A stretch of DNA of 64,000 bases from CAWCXF01 sp963799455 (GCA_963799455.1 CAWCXF010000008.1:1116001-1180000), one strand, 5' to 3'. Positions 1 through 9,410 are shown, counted from the first letter of the stretch. Made by a program: numbers and translations. The notes: a model not told the origin generated them from the letters alone.

Positions 1-94
1 ACTTGAAGTAGTCGAGCGCTTCGGCGTCGTCTCGTGCCGCTTCGCCAGGCGCCTGGTTCTTCGTGGCAGATGCATCCATCTCATCGCCCGACAT
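1..94 (-). CDS. Unknown protein, N-terminal fragment cut by window edge
   Basis: The first 31 codons of a gene leaving the window on the left. Its ATG overlaps the stop of the upstream gene as TGATG, an arrangement typical of translational coupling, and this decides the start. The visible residues are polar and acidic (MSGDEMDASATKNQ at the start) with no signal peptide or membrane segment. I do not recognise the family. By position it would be the last visible gene of the acyl-CoA synthetase/LivG operon. A second in-frame ATG five codons further on is an alternative start. Confidence 0.45.
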   Translation of the reverse strand, partial: MSGDEMDASATKNQAPGEAARDDAEALDYFK

Positions 95-492
95 CATTCG
101 AAACCGCAGGGAAAGAATCGACAGAAGAAGAGCACCCGTCTGACCTCATCCGCGGGCAGGACATCAGCCTTTGCGGCGGCCGACAGGCGCTTAGCAGTCA
201 GCAGGAGAGCGCGCTGAAGCTCGATGTCGCTCAGCTGCCGGCCCGAAGCATCCTTACCCCACCTCACCTTCTGAAGCGCGACCGCCGCGCCGAAGGTCCA
301 GCGCAGCGCATCGAGGGTCTTCCGGGAGATCTTGGCGAGCGCATCCGCCTCGATATAGCTGCTGAGCGCCCCGCCGGTGAGCGTGCCGGCCGAAAGGCTG
401 CTTCCCTCCTCAAGCTCTCGCAGGATGAGGGCGGTGCGGGTCAATCCGGCCTTCTCCTGCCCGGCCCGCGGGGACATCTCCTCTTCATTCAT
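94..492 (-). CDS. Hypothetical protein coupled to livG
   Basis: A 132-residue protein I do not recognise. The start is fixed by its ATG lying within the last codons of livG (an ATGAATGA junction), and its own stop overlaps the next start as TGATG, so it sits in a tightly coupled gene chain. The sequence is charged and mostly helical-looking, with an Ala/Leu-rich middle, and has no signal peptide or clear membrane span. It ends in a Phe/Cys-rich stretch (FFCRFFPCGFE), unusual for a soluble protein tail. GC content is lower than in neighbouring genes. The coupling argues that it is expressed; function cannot be inferred. Confidence 0.55.
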   Translation of the reverse strand: MNEEEMSPRAGQEKAGLTRTALILRELEEGSSLSAGTLTGGALSSYIEADALAKISRKTLDALRWTFGAAVALQKVRWGKDASGRQLSDIELQRALLLTAKRLSAAAKADVLPADEVRRVLFFCRFFPCGFE

Positions 493-1292
493 GCGCCACC
501 CCCAGATAGGCGTCGATCACGTCTTGGTTGCCCCGCACCTCCTCGGGCGTGCCGTCGCCGATCAGGCGGCCGTAGTCCATCACCACCACGCGGTCCGACA
601 GGTCCATCACCACGCCCATGTCGTGCTCGATGAGGCAGATGGTGGTGCCGAACTCGTCGTTGGCGTCGAGGATGAAGCGGCTCATGTCCTCCTTCTCCTC
701 GACGTTCATGCCGGCCATGGGCTCGTCGAGCAGCAGCAGCTTCGGCTCGGCCGCGAGCGCGCGGGCCAGCTCGACGCGCTTCTTCAGCCCGTAGGGCAGG
801 CGCGCCACGGGCGTCTTGCGGATGGCCTGGATCTCGAGGAAGTCGATGATGCGCTCGACATGGGCGCGGTGCTCGGTCTCCTCGCGCGCGGCCGGCCCCC
901 ACCAGAGCGCCTGGGCGAGCATGTTCGAGCTTCATGTGCGTGAGCCGCCCCGTCATCACGTTGTCCAAGACGCTCATGCCGCCGAAGAGCGCGATGTTCT
1001 GGAAGGTCCGCGCGACGCCTTGGCGCGCGACCTGGTAGGGCCGCATCGCAGGCCGCCGCTCGCCACGGAACCAGACCTCCCCCTCCTGGGGCACGTAGAA
1101 CCCCGAGATGACGTTGAGCATGGAGGACTTGCCGGCGCCGTTCGGCCCGATGATCGCGCGGACCTCGCCCTCGCGGATGTCGAAGGAGATGTCGGCGATC
1201 GCGGTAACGCCGCCGAAGCGCAGCGTGATGTGGCGCATCTCCATGAGCACGCCGCCGATGGTACGGCCGTCGGGGGTGACGGTGTCCTTCAC
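485..1292 (-). CDS. livG: LivG-type ABC transporter ATPase, frameshifted as read
   Basis: ATP-binding subunit of a branched-chain amino acid/amide-type ABC importer, acting at the inner face of the cytoplasmic membrane. The first half shows the Walker A motif GPNGAGKSS and the Q-loop region TFQNIALF. The second half shows the signature LPYGLKKRVELARAL, Walker B LLLLDEP and the switch histidine in LIEHD. The two halves are in different frames, and the break is near position 924, where one extra base fits a clean LTHMKL-(D/N)-MLAQALW reading. The GTG start overlaps the stop of the small upstream ORF as GTGA. An acyl-CoA synthetase sits upstream in the same operon, a common pairing for Liv-type clusters in Rhodobacterales. 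I read the frameshift as a probable sequence error. Confidence 0.8.
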
Positions 1293-1555
1293 GCCCCCCG
1301 GTCCCCCCGGATGAACACGCCCAAGGCCGCGAACGCAGCCCCACCGCTGCCCCGGAGCCTGCCACCGCCGGCAGCGCGTGGGCGAAGCCGCAACCCGCCC
1401 TGCGCGTCGAGCCCGCGGGCGAACTGCGCCCCGAAGCCGCCCGCGATGGCGCCGACGACGAGCGGGCGCACGAACGCCGGGAGGAGGGCGCCGAGGACGG
1501 CGGCCAGGGCGAGGCCGCCGAGGGCCCAGGCGATGGCGGGCGCGCGGGGGGTCAT
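1289..1555 (-). CDS. Small putative membrane protein upstream of livG
   Basis: An 88-codon ORF whose stop overlaps the livG GTG start by four bases (GTGA), the main argument that it is translated. Residues about 8-45 form one or two hydrophobic segments rich in Ala/Leu/Val/Gly. The second half is Gly/Arg-rich and looks less natural, so a frameshift inside it is possible given how common these are here. It is too short for a Liv permease. I do not recognise it. The alternative is spurious coding in GC-rich DNA. Confidence 0.4.
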   Translation of the reverse strand: MTPRAPAIAWALGGLALAAVLGALLPAFVRPLVVGAIAGGFGAQFARGLDAQGGLRLRPRAAGGGRLRGSGGAAFAALGVFIRGDRGA

Positions 1556-1612
1556 GAGTCCTCCGCCAATGCACCAGTTTCCTCTGCCGGTGGCAGAATG
1601 CTGATCACCTGC

Positions 1613-2063
1613 TCATTCCAAGTCAATGCCGTATGCTGCGCACAGGATCGCTAGCTGAGTGCCAATCCTCGCTCGCAACTCACCTAACGCTGGGAGGAAA
1701 ACCCAGGAGGCATAGTGCCCTGGCGAGAAGCCATGTTCGATCAGGTTATCGTCGCCGGTAACGACAGATAAAAATTGACGGCAAGCCGCACGCATCTGAC
1801 GTGCGCATCCGTTCAGCCTAGATTGATCTGCTGTCTTCGAAATCACCTCAGTAAGGTGGCGTCGAATGGCCTGGACACTCTCGACGCAATGCCAAGGCAC
1901 CTCCGCCCCGTCCGGGGCATAGAGCACGCGTCGATCTTCGAGAAATGTGACGAGGTGCCTGCACAACTCCCGCTCGTGCTTGTGGGGGCTCCCACGACAA
2001 ACCGAAGATGGGGGTCGAGAAACCCGAGATCCGCGACTTCAGCGTATTCCAGGCCGCCTTCAC
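1613..2063 (-). CDS. DUF6650-like protein, frameshifted as read
   Basis: About 150 residues if one frameshift near 1985 is repaired. The first part reads MKAAWNTLKSRISGFSTPIFG followed by LSWEPP; the rest continues in another frame from HKHERELCRHLVTFLEDRRVLYAP to AAYGIDLE and stop. The pattern GFSTPIFG plus LEDRRVLYAP plus RQMRAACRQFL is what I recall for the DUF6650 family of small bacterial proteins of unknown function; that match is from memory. The break lies in a run of five G (plus strand) and is cured by removing one. The gene has clearly lower GC than its neighbours and sits inside the acs-liv operon, which suggests horizontal arrival. Confidence 0.6.
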
Positions 2064-2132
2064 TCCGCCGCCTCTCCGCGCCTCGCCTCCATCGGCACCA
2101 CGCCGCGTCCATCAGCCTCAGCGTCGCGCGGA

Positions 2133-4078
2133 TCAGCCCATCCGCCCGTCCTCGTAGGTCACCTCGGTCGCCGTGCTCACCGTCTCCGAGCCGTCGTAGA
2201 GCGCGGCGATGAGGTCGGCGTACTTCTCCTCGATGATGCGCCGCCTCACCTTGCTCGTGCGGGTCAGCTCGCCGTCGTCGGCGTCGAGCTCCTTGTGGAG
2301 CACCAGGAATCGGTGGACCTGGCAGCCCGAGAGCATCGCGTCCTCGGCCACCGAGCGGTTCACCGCCTCGACATGGGCGCGGATCGTGTCGAGCACGCGC
2401 GGGTGGCCGCGTCAGCTCCTGATAGGTGGAGTAGGCGATCGCGTTGCGCTCGGCCCAGTTGCCGACCGCGGTGAGGTCGATGTTGACGAAGGCCACGCAG
2501 CGGTCGCGCGCCGTTGCCGAGGACCACGGCCTCCAGGATATCGGGGTAGAACTTGAGCTTGTTCTCCACGTATTTCGGCGCGAAGAGCGCACCCGAGGCC
2601 ATCTTTCCGACGTCCTTGGCGCGGTCGATGATGCGCAGATGGTTCGACCCCTCCTCGATGAAGCCCGCGTCGCCGGTGGCGACCCAGCCCTGCGCGTCCT
2701 TGGTCGAGGCGGTCGCCTCGGGGTTGAGGTAGTAGCTCTGGAATGCTCCCGGCGAGCGGTAGAACACCTCGCCGGAGGGGTCGATGCGAAGCTCGACGCC
2801 CGGAGAGGGCACGCCCACCGTGTCGGAGCGCACCTCGCCGTCGGGCTGCTGGGTGATGAACACCGACGCCTCGGTCTGGCCGTAGAGCTGCTTGAGGTTG
2901 ATGCCCGAGCGATCGGTAGAAGTCGAAGATCTCGGGGCCGATCGCCTCGCCAGCGGTGTAGCCGACGCGCACGCGGCGAAGCCGAGCGTGTTCTTCAGCG
3001 GCCCGTAGATCAGCGCGTGGCCGAGACGGTAGCGCATCCGGTCCCAGACGCCCACAGGCTCGCCGTCGAGGAGCCGAGGCCCGACGCGGCGCGCATGCTC
3101 CATGAAGCGGTGGAACAGCCAGCGCTTCAAGCGGCTCGCGTCCTCCATGCGGATCATGACGCTCGTGAGCTGGCCCTCGAACACGCGGGGCGGCGCGAAG
3201 TAGTAGCTCGGCCCGATCTCGCGCAGGTCCACCATCAGCGTGTCCGCGCTCTCGGGGCAGTTGACGCAGAAGCCCGTGGAGATCGCCTGGCCCACCGAGA
3301 AGATGAAGTCGCCCACCCAGGCCATCGGCAGGTAGGCCAGCACCTCGTCGGTCTCGCGCAAGGCGTCGAACGCGGCCGTGTTGCGCGAGGTCTCCAGGAT
3401 GTTGGCGTTCGACAGCACCACGCCCTTCGGCCTGCCGGTCGTGCCCGAGGTGTAGAGCATGACGCAGGTGTCGCCCGGCCCCAACGCGCTGCGCCGCCGC
3501 TCCAGCTCCGGCAGCAGCGCGTCGCGCCGCGCGCGCCCGGCCTCCTGGAGGTCGGTCAGCCGCGTCATCGCCGAGTGGTCGTAGGCGCGCAGGCCGCGCG
3601 GGTCGAGATAGACGATGTGCGCCAGATCCGGCAGGTCGGCGCGGACCTCCTCGACCTTGTCCACCTGCTCCTGGTCGCCCGCGACGATGACGCGCGCGCC
3701 GCAGTGGCGCAGCACGTAGGCCAGCTCCTCGCCGACCGCGTCCTGATAGAGCGGCACCGGCACCGCGCCCACCGACTGCGCGGCGATCATCGACCAGTAG
3801 AGGTGCGGGCGGTTGCGCCCGATGACGGCGACGTGGTCCCCGGGCTCGACCTTGAGCGTCAGCAGGCCCAGCGCCAGCGCCTCGACCTCCGCCGCGGCCC
3901 CTCCCCAGGACCACTCCTGCCAGATGCCGTACTCCTTCTCGCGCCAGGCGGGGCGGGAGGGGAAGCGCGCGGCGTTGCGCGCGAGCGCCGCGGGGATCGA
4001 GGGGGGGGTCGGGGCGGCGGCGTCCTCGGACGCGGCGGCGACTGAGCCGGCCGAGGGTCGCGCCGGGGCGGTCGTCAT
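2133..4078 (-). CDS. AMP-dependent long-chain acyl-CoA synthetase, several frameshifts
   Basis: Adenylate-forming ligase of the long-chain acyl-CoA synthetase type, about 648 residues; it would activate a fatty or aromatic acid to its CoA thioester with ATP. The P-loop-like motif YTSGTTGRPKG, the A5 motif YGQTEASV and the A7 motif WVATGDAGF are visible. The ATG at 4078 follows a GGGAGGA ribosome site; longer starts upstream fall in low-complexity DNA. At least four indels break the frame, near 2975, 2905, 2509 and 2406, yet all pieces joined give a full-length, well-conserved protein. That pattern suggests sequence errors more than decay, but four in one gene keeps a true pseudogene possible. 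It heads the operon containing livG. Confidence 0.8.
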
Positions 4079-4818
4079 GTCGGATCCTCCCTCGCGGGCG
4101 TGCGTCGCGCGGGCTCTCGCGGCTCGTCGCGCGCCGCAGGATGGGGGAGGGGGTGGGTGCGTCAAACGCTTTCCGGCGTCGTCTCTCACCCGGTCCGACA
4201 TCCTCTTCCCAGCCGGCTTGGCGCTTCTCGGCCGGATGAGGCGGGGCTGCTCCGGACGGGAACGCGCCCTCCGGCGCCATCAGGCGTGGATCGCGGAGCG
4301 CCCCATGCGTCGCTCTGGCGGGAGGCGGCGGTCGCGGCGGCGGTCGGCTCCTGGGACGTGCGGCTCGCCAGGCGGGCGTCCACGAAGGCTCGCGGCTCGG
4401 GGTCCGACCCGATGCGGGCCGACATGCCGGAACGGTGCCGGCGCCGATGCCCGGCCGCCGCGCTCGTGGCCGCCGCAGCGGCCAGCTCCCCCCTCACGGC
4501 GTCGCGTCCAGCCGTCATGGTCCTGGACCCCCCCATGGGCGCGAAGGGCGCGCCGGTGGCGGTGCCGGTGCCGGTGGCGGTGGCCGCGGCCGCGGGGCTC
4601 CGAGGGCGGCGAGGAGGGCCAGGACGACCCCCTTCTCCCTGCGCCACACGGCGCCCGGGCCTCCGATCCGGGCCTCCGATCCGAACCTCCGACGCGCCCT
4701 CCGCTTTCCGGCCGGCCTCCGCGCCGCCGGGCGGACCCGCGATCCGCTCCGGCCCGGGCCGGCGGCGGATGGCGGCCTCCCGCGCGCTCGTGGCCGCGCG
4801 CCGGCCCTCGGGCGATCC
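4079..4818. other. Gap without recognisable gene
   Basis: This stretch holds only GC-rich, low-complexity DNA with Ala/Pro/Arg-rich open frames on both strands. Neither strand shows a good ribosome site or a recognisable motif. It separates the acs operon from phage and IS630 remnants and is probably degenerate accessory DNA. Confidence 0.4.
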
Positions 4819-5001
4819 GGGTGCCGGGCCGAACTCCTGAAGCCTCGCCAGGTCCGCGTAGGGTGGCGCGGCGCTGACCAGGAACCGATCGAAGCTCGCG
4901 GGATCCTGGCGGCAGGGCGCCACCGCCCAGGGCCGCATGGCCGGCGCGAGGGGGCCCTGCTGCACCGCCGTGGCGACGCGCGTTTCGGCTTCGGCCTCGC
5001 C
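4819..5001 (-). pseudogene. Possible Mu-like phage protease (gpI-type) C-terminal remnant
   Basis: A minus-strand stretch reading ETRVATAVQQGPLAPAMRPW, then AVAPCRQDPASFDRFLVSAAPPYADLARL. The pattern of a variable helix, G-x-L-x-PA-x(3)-W-A, then a basic residue, D-P-x-x-F-x-x-F-L resembles the C-terminus of Mu-like prophage I protein/prohead proteases as I remember them. About 150 bp upstream, near 5140-5170, a stretch reading RAAEIVALCREA resembles another part of such proteins but is in a different frame. No start, no catalytic region and no head genes follow. I take it as a decayed phage fragment; the family call is tentative. Confidence 0.35.
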
Positions 5002-5269
5002 ATGTGGCCCGCCCGCTCGCGCGTCGGCTCCCGGACCGCCTCCGCCGGCACGAGGCGCGCGGGTCCGGTGGCGGGTCGGATGCCGGGCGCTCGGCCCCGC
5101 CGCGCGGCCCTCGCGCCGCCGGGGCCTCGCGGCACAGCGCCACGATCTCCGCGGCGCGCGCGTCCCGGCCGAGCCCGGCGGCGCGCCACGCGCTCCGATG
5201 CGGCCGCGCAAGCCCACCGAACGCGGCCGCGGCCGCGCCACGTCCGGGCCGCGACGCCCGACGAGCAGG

Positions 5270-5893
5270 CGGCGGTCAAGGAAACCTCGCCGACGCGGTC
5301 GCCGAGGAGCGGGCCCGCCACCCCGAGGCGGTCATCGAGGCCTTCGCCACCGACGAGCACCGCATCGGGCTCAAGCCGATCCTGCGTCGGGTCTGGGCGC
5401 CGCGTGGGGAACGTCCTACAGCCGTCGGTCATCACCGCTTCGAGTGGCTCTACGTCACCGCCTTCGTCTCGCCCGCCACCGGCGAGAGCGTCTGGCACCT
5501 CTCGACCGGCGTCGTCCCACGCGCGACTTCGAAGACGTGCTGACGCTCTTCGCCCGCGAGGCCGGCGCCGGGCGCGACCGGATCATCCTGCTCGTGCTCG
5601 ACAACGCCGGCTGGCACGGCGCGCCCGGGCTCGCGGTGCCCGATGGCCTGCGGCTCGTCCACCTGCCGCCCTACAGCCCCGAGCTCCAGCCAGCCGAGAC
5701 GCTGTGGGTCCATGTCGATGAGCCGCTCGCCAACCGGCACTTCGAAACCCTCGCCGAGCTCGACGCCGCCGTCGCCCGCCAGTGCGTCGCCCTCAACGCC
5801 GACCGCGACCGGGTCAGGGGCCAGGCCGGGTTCCACCGGCGGCCAGCTCGCGTCAGACCGAACCGATCAGCCGGAGCCCGTGTCACTTGTTGA
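5270..5893 (+). pseudogene. IS630-family transposase remnant
   Basis: The C-terminal DDE part of an IS630-type transposase. In one frame the sequence runs from NLADAVAEERARHPEAVIEA through the first catalytic Asp (FATDEHRIGLKPILRRVWAP). It then shifts frame near 5515 and continues DFEDVLTLFAREAG, LLVLDNAGWHG (second Asp) and LPPYSPELQPAETLW (third acidic residue). The N-terminal helix-turn-helix half is absent upstream and the C-terminus degrades after about 5810. No inverted repeats were found. It is a dead insertion sequence next to the phage-like fragment. Confidence 0.8.
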
Positions 5894-6246
5894 TTTCTCC
5901 CAAAGAGACTTCTCCTGGGATACACCGAAATCAGGTTGGAGCTCTCGATTTAGCGTCAATCCGGCCAAACCGACTGAGAATCCACTTCTCCAAGCCACTG
6001 TCTTCTCAAGACCCGCAGACCGGCGCCGGCCAGACCGTTCGAGAGCTGTCATCCGGTGCGGCCGACGCCATCCGGGCCGCGGCGCCGGTCGGATGGTGCC
6101 CTCGCGCGCCGCCTCCCCCGAGAGGGGCCGCCTTCGCGCGATCCGAGAGCGCGTTCCGACCGGGCAGGATCGGCTCAGACGCTCCGGGCTCCTTCGTGGC
6201 CGCGTCGTCCGGGCGCCTGACCGGTCCGGTCGGGCTGGAAGATGCC
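5894..6246. other. Gap with a low-GC patch
   Basis: No gene is recognisable. Positions about 5885-6005 are much lower in GC than everything around them and include runs such as AAAGAG and TTGATTTC. This may be the outer end of the IS630 element or older inserted DNA. The rest returns to normal GC. Confidence 0.4.
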
Positions 6247-6936
6247 CTAGCCGGCCATCCGCGCGAGCCAGGACGGCGCCCCGATCCCCGCCTCGAAGAC
6301 GTCCGAGCTCATGTGCTCGAAGATGCGGCGCGCCGCGTCCCCCGCGGGCATGGCGGGCGCGCGCGGATCCTCGGCCGAACGGCCCTCGACGGGGCCGAGG
6401 CCCACGAGCTGCACCTCGACGCCGGACCCCGACAGCTCCGAGCGCAGCGCGCGGGCGAGCGCCATGACGGCGGCCTTCGACGCGGCGTATCCCAGCGCGC
6501 CCGACGCCCCGCGCCGCGGCGCCCCCCGCAGCCCGGTCAGCACGACATGGCCCTCGCCGCGCGCCAGCATGGCGGGCAGCACCGCGCCAACGGCGCGCGC
6601 GGCCCCGGTGACGTTGACGTCGCACATCGCCTCGAAGCGCCCGGCATCCCAGTCCTCGGCCGAGAGCGGCAGGCGCGCCTCGCTCAGCACCACGAGCCCG
6701 TCGATGTCGCCCACCGAGCGCGCGACCGCCTCGAGCGAGGCGAGGTCCGACGGGTCGGCCGGAAGCGCGCGGGCGCGGCCCGGCAGAGCCTCGGCCAGCC
6801 GGTCGAGATCGCCCTGCCCGGGCGCGCTCAGCACCAGCTCGGTGCCGACCCGGCTCAGCTGATGCGCCACGGCCCGCCCGAGCGGACCCTCGGCGCCCAG
6901 GATCCAGTAGCGCCGCCCGGCCCAGTCGCGGATCAT
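6247..6936 (-). CDS. Short-chain dehydrogenase/reductase
   Basis: A 229-residue SDR-fold oxidoreductase, presumably NAD(P)-dependent and cytosolic. The N-terminal cofactor loop appears as ILGAEGPLGRAVA, a variant of TGxxxGxG. The catalytic Tyr and Lys are in GYAASKAAVMALARAL (YxxxK), and the DVNVTGAARAV region matches the family's NxxG/central strand. The usual catalytic Ser position reads VLTGLRG instead of a clear Ser, so activity or substrate cannot be stated. It stands alone on the minus strand, between the IS630 patch and mutL, with no obvious pathway partner. Confidence 0.8.
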   Translation of the reverse strand: MIRDWAGRRYWILGAEGPLGRAVAHQLSRVGTELVLSAPGQGDLDRLAEALPGRARALPADPSDLASLEAVARSVGDIDGLVVLSEARLPLSAEDWDAGRFEAMCDVNVTGAARAVGAVLPAMLARGEGHVVLTGLRGAPRRGASGALGYAASKAAVMALARALRSELSGSGVEVQLVGLGPVEGRSAEDPRAPAMPAGDAARRIFEHMSSDVFEAGIGAPSWLARMAG

Positions 6937-7046
6937 CGCGGCGACCTTCGAGCCAAGGGGCCGTGATCGGGTGTGCTCGCCATGTCCGGTCCCTCAGCCG
7001 CGCGCGTCTCCGGCATGCTTAGGGCATGGGCCCGGCCGAGTTCAAC

Positions 7047-7093
7047 GGGGGCTCTGCCCCCGAAGCCCCCGCCGGGGGCACGCGTGCCCCCGG
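7047..7093 (-). terminator. Double hairpin downstream of mutL
   Basis: Two adjacent inverted repeats lie just after the mutL stop. The first is GGGGGC-TCT-GCCCCC at 7047-7061. The second is a perfect 22-bp palindrome with arms CCGGGGGCAC at 7072-7093. A U-run is absent. The same palindrome type recurs at 41349-41370 and 58652-58673, also at gene ends, so I read it as an intrinsic-like terminator module. Confidence 0.5.
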
Positions 7094-7100
7094 ACCCCCG

Positions 7101-8934
7101 CTACCGGCCGAACAGGCGCTCGATGTCCTTCAGCTTCAGCGTCACGTGGGTGGGGCGGCCGTGGTTGCACTGGCCCGAGCCGGGGGTGGCCTCCATCTCG
7201 CGCAGCAGCGCGTTCATCTCCTCGGCCGAGAGCGCCCTGCCCGCGCGCACCGAGCCGTGGCAGGCCATCGAGGAGAGCACCGCGTCGAGCCGCCGCCCGA
7301 GCGGCGCGAGCGCGCCCTCCCCCTCCGCCCCGTCCGGGTCGGCGAGCGCGTCGGCGAGGTCGCGCAGCAGCGCGCCCGCGTCGGGCGAGCCGAGCGCGGC
7401 GGGCACCGCGCGCACCGCCACGGCGTCGGGGCCGAAGCCCTCGACGTCGAGCCCGAGCGCCGAGAGCGCGGGGGCCACGTCGAGCAGCCGCGCGGCGTCC
7501 GCCTGCGGCATCTCGACGATCTCGGGCACCAGCAGCCCCTGCGACGGCGCGCCCCTGCCCTCGCGCGCCTCGGCCGCCTGGCGCTTGAGCCGCTCGTAGA
7601 CCAGCCGCTCGTGCGCGGCGTGCTGATCGACGATGACGATGCCCTCGGCGCTCTGGGCGACGATCCAGTTGCCGTGGAGCTGCGCGCGCGCGGCGCCCAG
7701 AGGGGCGTCGGCGGGCGCCTCGGCGCTCGCGGAGCGCGGCTCGACCCGCGCGGCGGGGGCTTCGGCGAAGCCCAGCATGGCGGCGGGGCGCCGCTCGGGC
7801 CAGGAGGCGGGGCGCCGCGGCCACGACTCCGCCTCGGGCCGCATCGCACCCATCGCCGCGCCCGAGACGGTGCTCGCGGCGCGGTGGCCGGCACCCGCGA
7901 GCGCGTGGCGCAGCCCCGCGACGATCAGCCCGCGCACCAGGCCGGGGTCTCGGAAGCGGACCTCGGACTTCGCCGGATGCACGTTGACGTCCACCCGCGC
8001 GGGCTCGCAGGTCACGAACAGCACGGCGGCCGGGTGGCGCCCGCGCGCCATCAGGTCGTCGTAGGCCGCGCGCAGGGCGCCCGCGAGCAGCCGGTCGCGC
8101 ACCGGGCGGCGCCCGACATAGAGGTGCTGGCGCGCCGCCGTCGCCTGGGAATGCGTCGGCAAGCCGGCGAGCCCCATCAGCCGGTGCCCCTCGCGCTCGA
8201 CCTCGACCCACAGAGCGTCGTCGTCGAAGGCGCGCCCCATCACCCGCGCGGCGCGCGCGCGCAGGCCCGCCTCGCCCTCGGCGCCTTCGGCGGGCGCGCG
8301 GAACACCGCCCGGCCCTCGCCGCCCGCCGCGTCGGTCACGTCGCGCAGGGTGAAGGCGACCTCCGGATGCGCCATCGCCACGCGGCGCACCGTCTCGGCC
8401 ACCGCCCGTCCCTCCGCGCGGTCCGATCGCAGGAACTTGAGCCGCGCGGGCGTGGCGAAGAACAGGTCGCGCAGCTCGACCACCGTGCCGCAGCCGATCG
8501 CGGCGGGCCGGGGCCCCGACACCCGCCCGCCCTCGCAGTCGATCGCGGCCCCGTCCTCGCCCTCGACGCGCGAGGCGAGCCTGAGCCGCCCGGCCGCGCC
8601 CATCGACGCGAGCGCCTCGCCGCGAAAGCCGAAGCTGCGGATGTCGCTCAGAATCCGCGCCCGTCGTCTTGGAGGTCGCGTGGCGCGCCAGCGCCAGGGC
8701 GAGCGCCTGGGCCTCGATGCCGCTCGCGTCGTCCTCGACCCGGATCAGCGAGCGGCCGCCATCGGCGATCGCCACCTCGATCCGCGAGGCCCCGGCGTCG
8801 AGCGCGTTCTCGAGAAGCTCCTTCACGGCCGAGGCCGGGCGCTCGATCACCTCCCCGGCGGCGATGCGGTTGATCGCCGCCTCGTCGAGCGCGCGGATCG
8901 GCGCGCGGGGTGCGAAGGGGGGTCGGTCGAGCAC
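7101..8934 (-). CDS. mutL: DNA mismatch repair protein MutL, frameshifted as read
   Basis: GHKL ATPase of mismatch repair, linking MutS recognition to strand incision. The N-terminal part shows AINRIAAGEVIERPASAVKE and ENALDAGAS (ATP-binding) and the lid start ARHATSK. The frame then breaks near 8652 and continues with DIRSFGFRGEALASMGAAGR to the normal C-terminus. The C-terminal endonuclease motif DQHAAHERLVYE (DQHA-x2-E-x4-E) is present, as expected for organisms lacking MutH. Removing one base at 8652 restores TGADLSDIRSFGF. No ATG sits at the right place; a GTG at 8934 is the nearest plausible start, without a strong ribosome site. The final residues IERLFGR are typical of the family. Confidence 0.85.
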
Positions 8935-9106
8935 GATGAACTGGTTAACGCCGCGCGCCCCGCGCGTCGAGCGCCGCCGGCCGGGATGGGATGATCGACA
9001 CCCGAGGCCGTGGCGCCGCAGCGCGGCCATCGCGGGGCGGGCGGCGCTCGCCGGCCGAGAGCCCGGACCCGCGCGACCGCACCTCCCGCCGCGTCCCCGC
9101 GGCCCA

Positions 9107-9134
9107 CCGAACGCCGAACGCCGAACGCCGAACG
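9107..9134. repeat. 7-bp tandem repeat, four copies
   Basis: Four head-to-tail copies of CCGAACG, followed by a partial copy. It lies in noncoding sequence between mutL and the M16 gene. Confidence 0.9.
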
Positions 9135-9159
9135 CCGCCGCGGGTCGGCGCCGCCCGGG

Positions 9160-9410
9160 CCTGCGGCGCACCCCATCCGCCGAGAAGAACGACAGCCTGT
9201 CGAGCTTCGGGGCGTCGAACGGGCGATGTGGGACGCCGAGCAGGACCGCCGTGTCGAGGTCGAGGACGACGCGGCGTTCGCGCTCGAAGGGCAGCGCCAT
9301 CGGCAGGCTCTCCTCACGGGGGAACGCCTCGACATGCCCGCCCGGGCTCTCTTGGTGGTCGTCGTCGCCGACGCGGATGCCGAGGAACGCCGCCCCGCCG
9401 GGATCGCGCT
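9160..9410 (-). pseudogene. Coding-like fragment of unknown family
   Basis: On the minus strand one frame gives sequence with a natural composition and strong third-position GC: AAFLGIRVGDDDHQESPGGH, then MALPFERERRVVLDLDTAVLLG and VPHRPFDAPKLDRLSFFSADG. It differs from the Arg/Pro/Ala noise around it. I see no good start or stop and do not recognise the family. It may be a gene broken by indels or a decayed one. Confidence 0.3.

Noticed and set aside
2444..4045. 533-codon plus-strand frame opposite the acyl-CoA synthetase
   Set aside because: It has His/Arg/Gly/Val-rich composition and mirrors the conserved minus-strand gene.
4079..5241. Genes in the long minus-strand frames of the degenerate patch
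   Set aside because: Apart from the short phage protease-like segment, the products are Arg/Gly/Pro/Ala noise and lack starts with ribosome sites.
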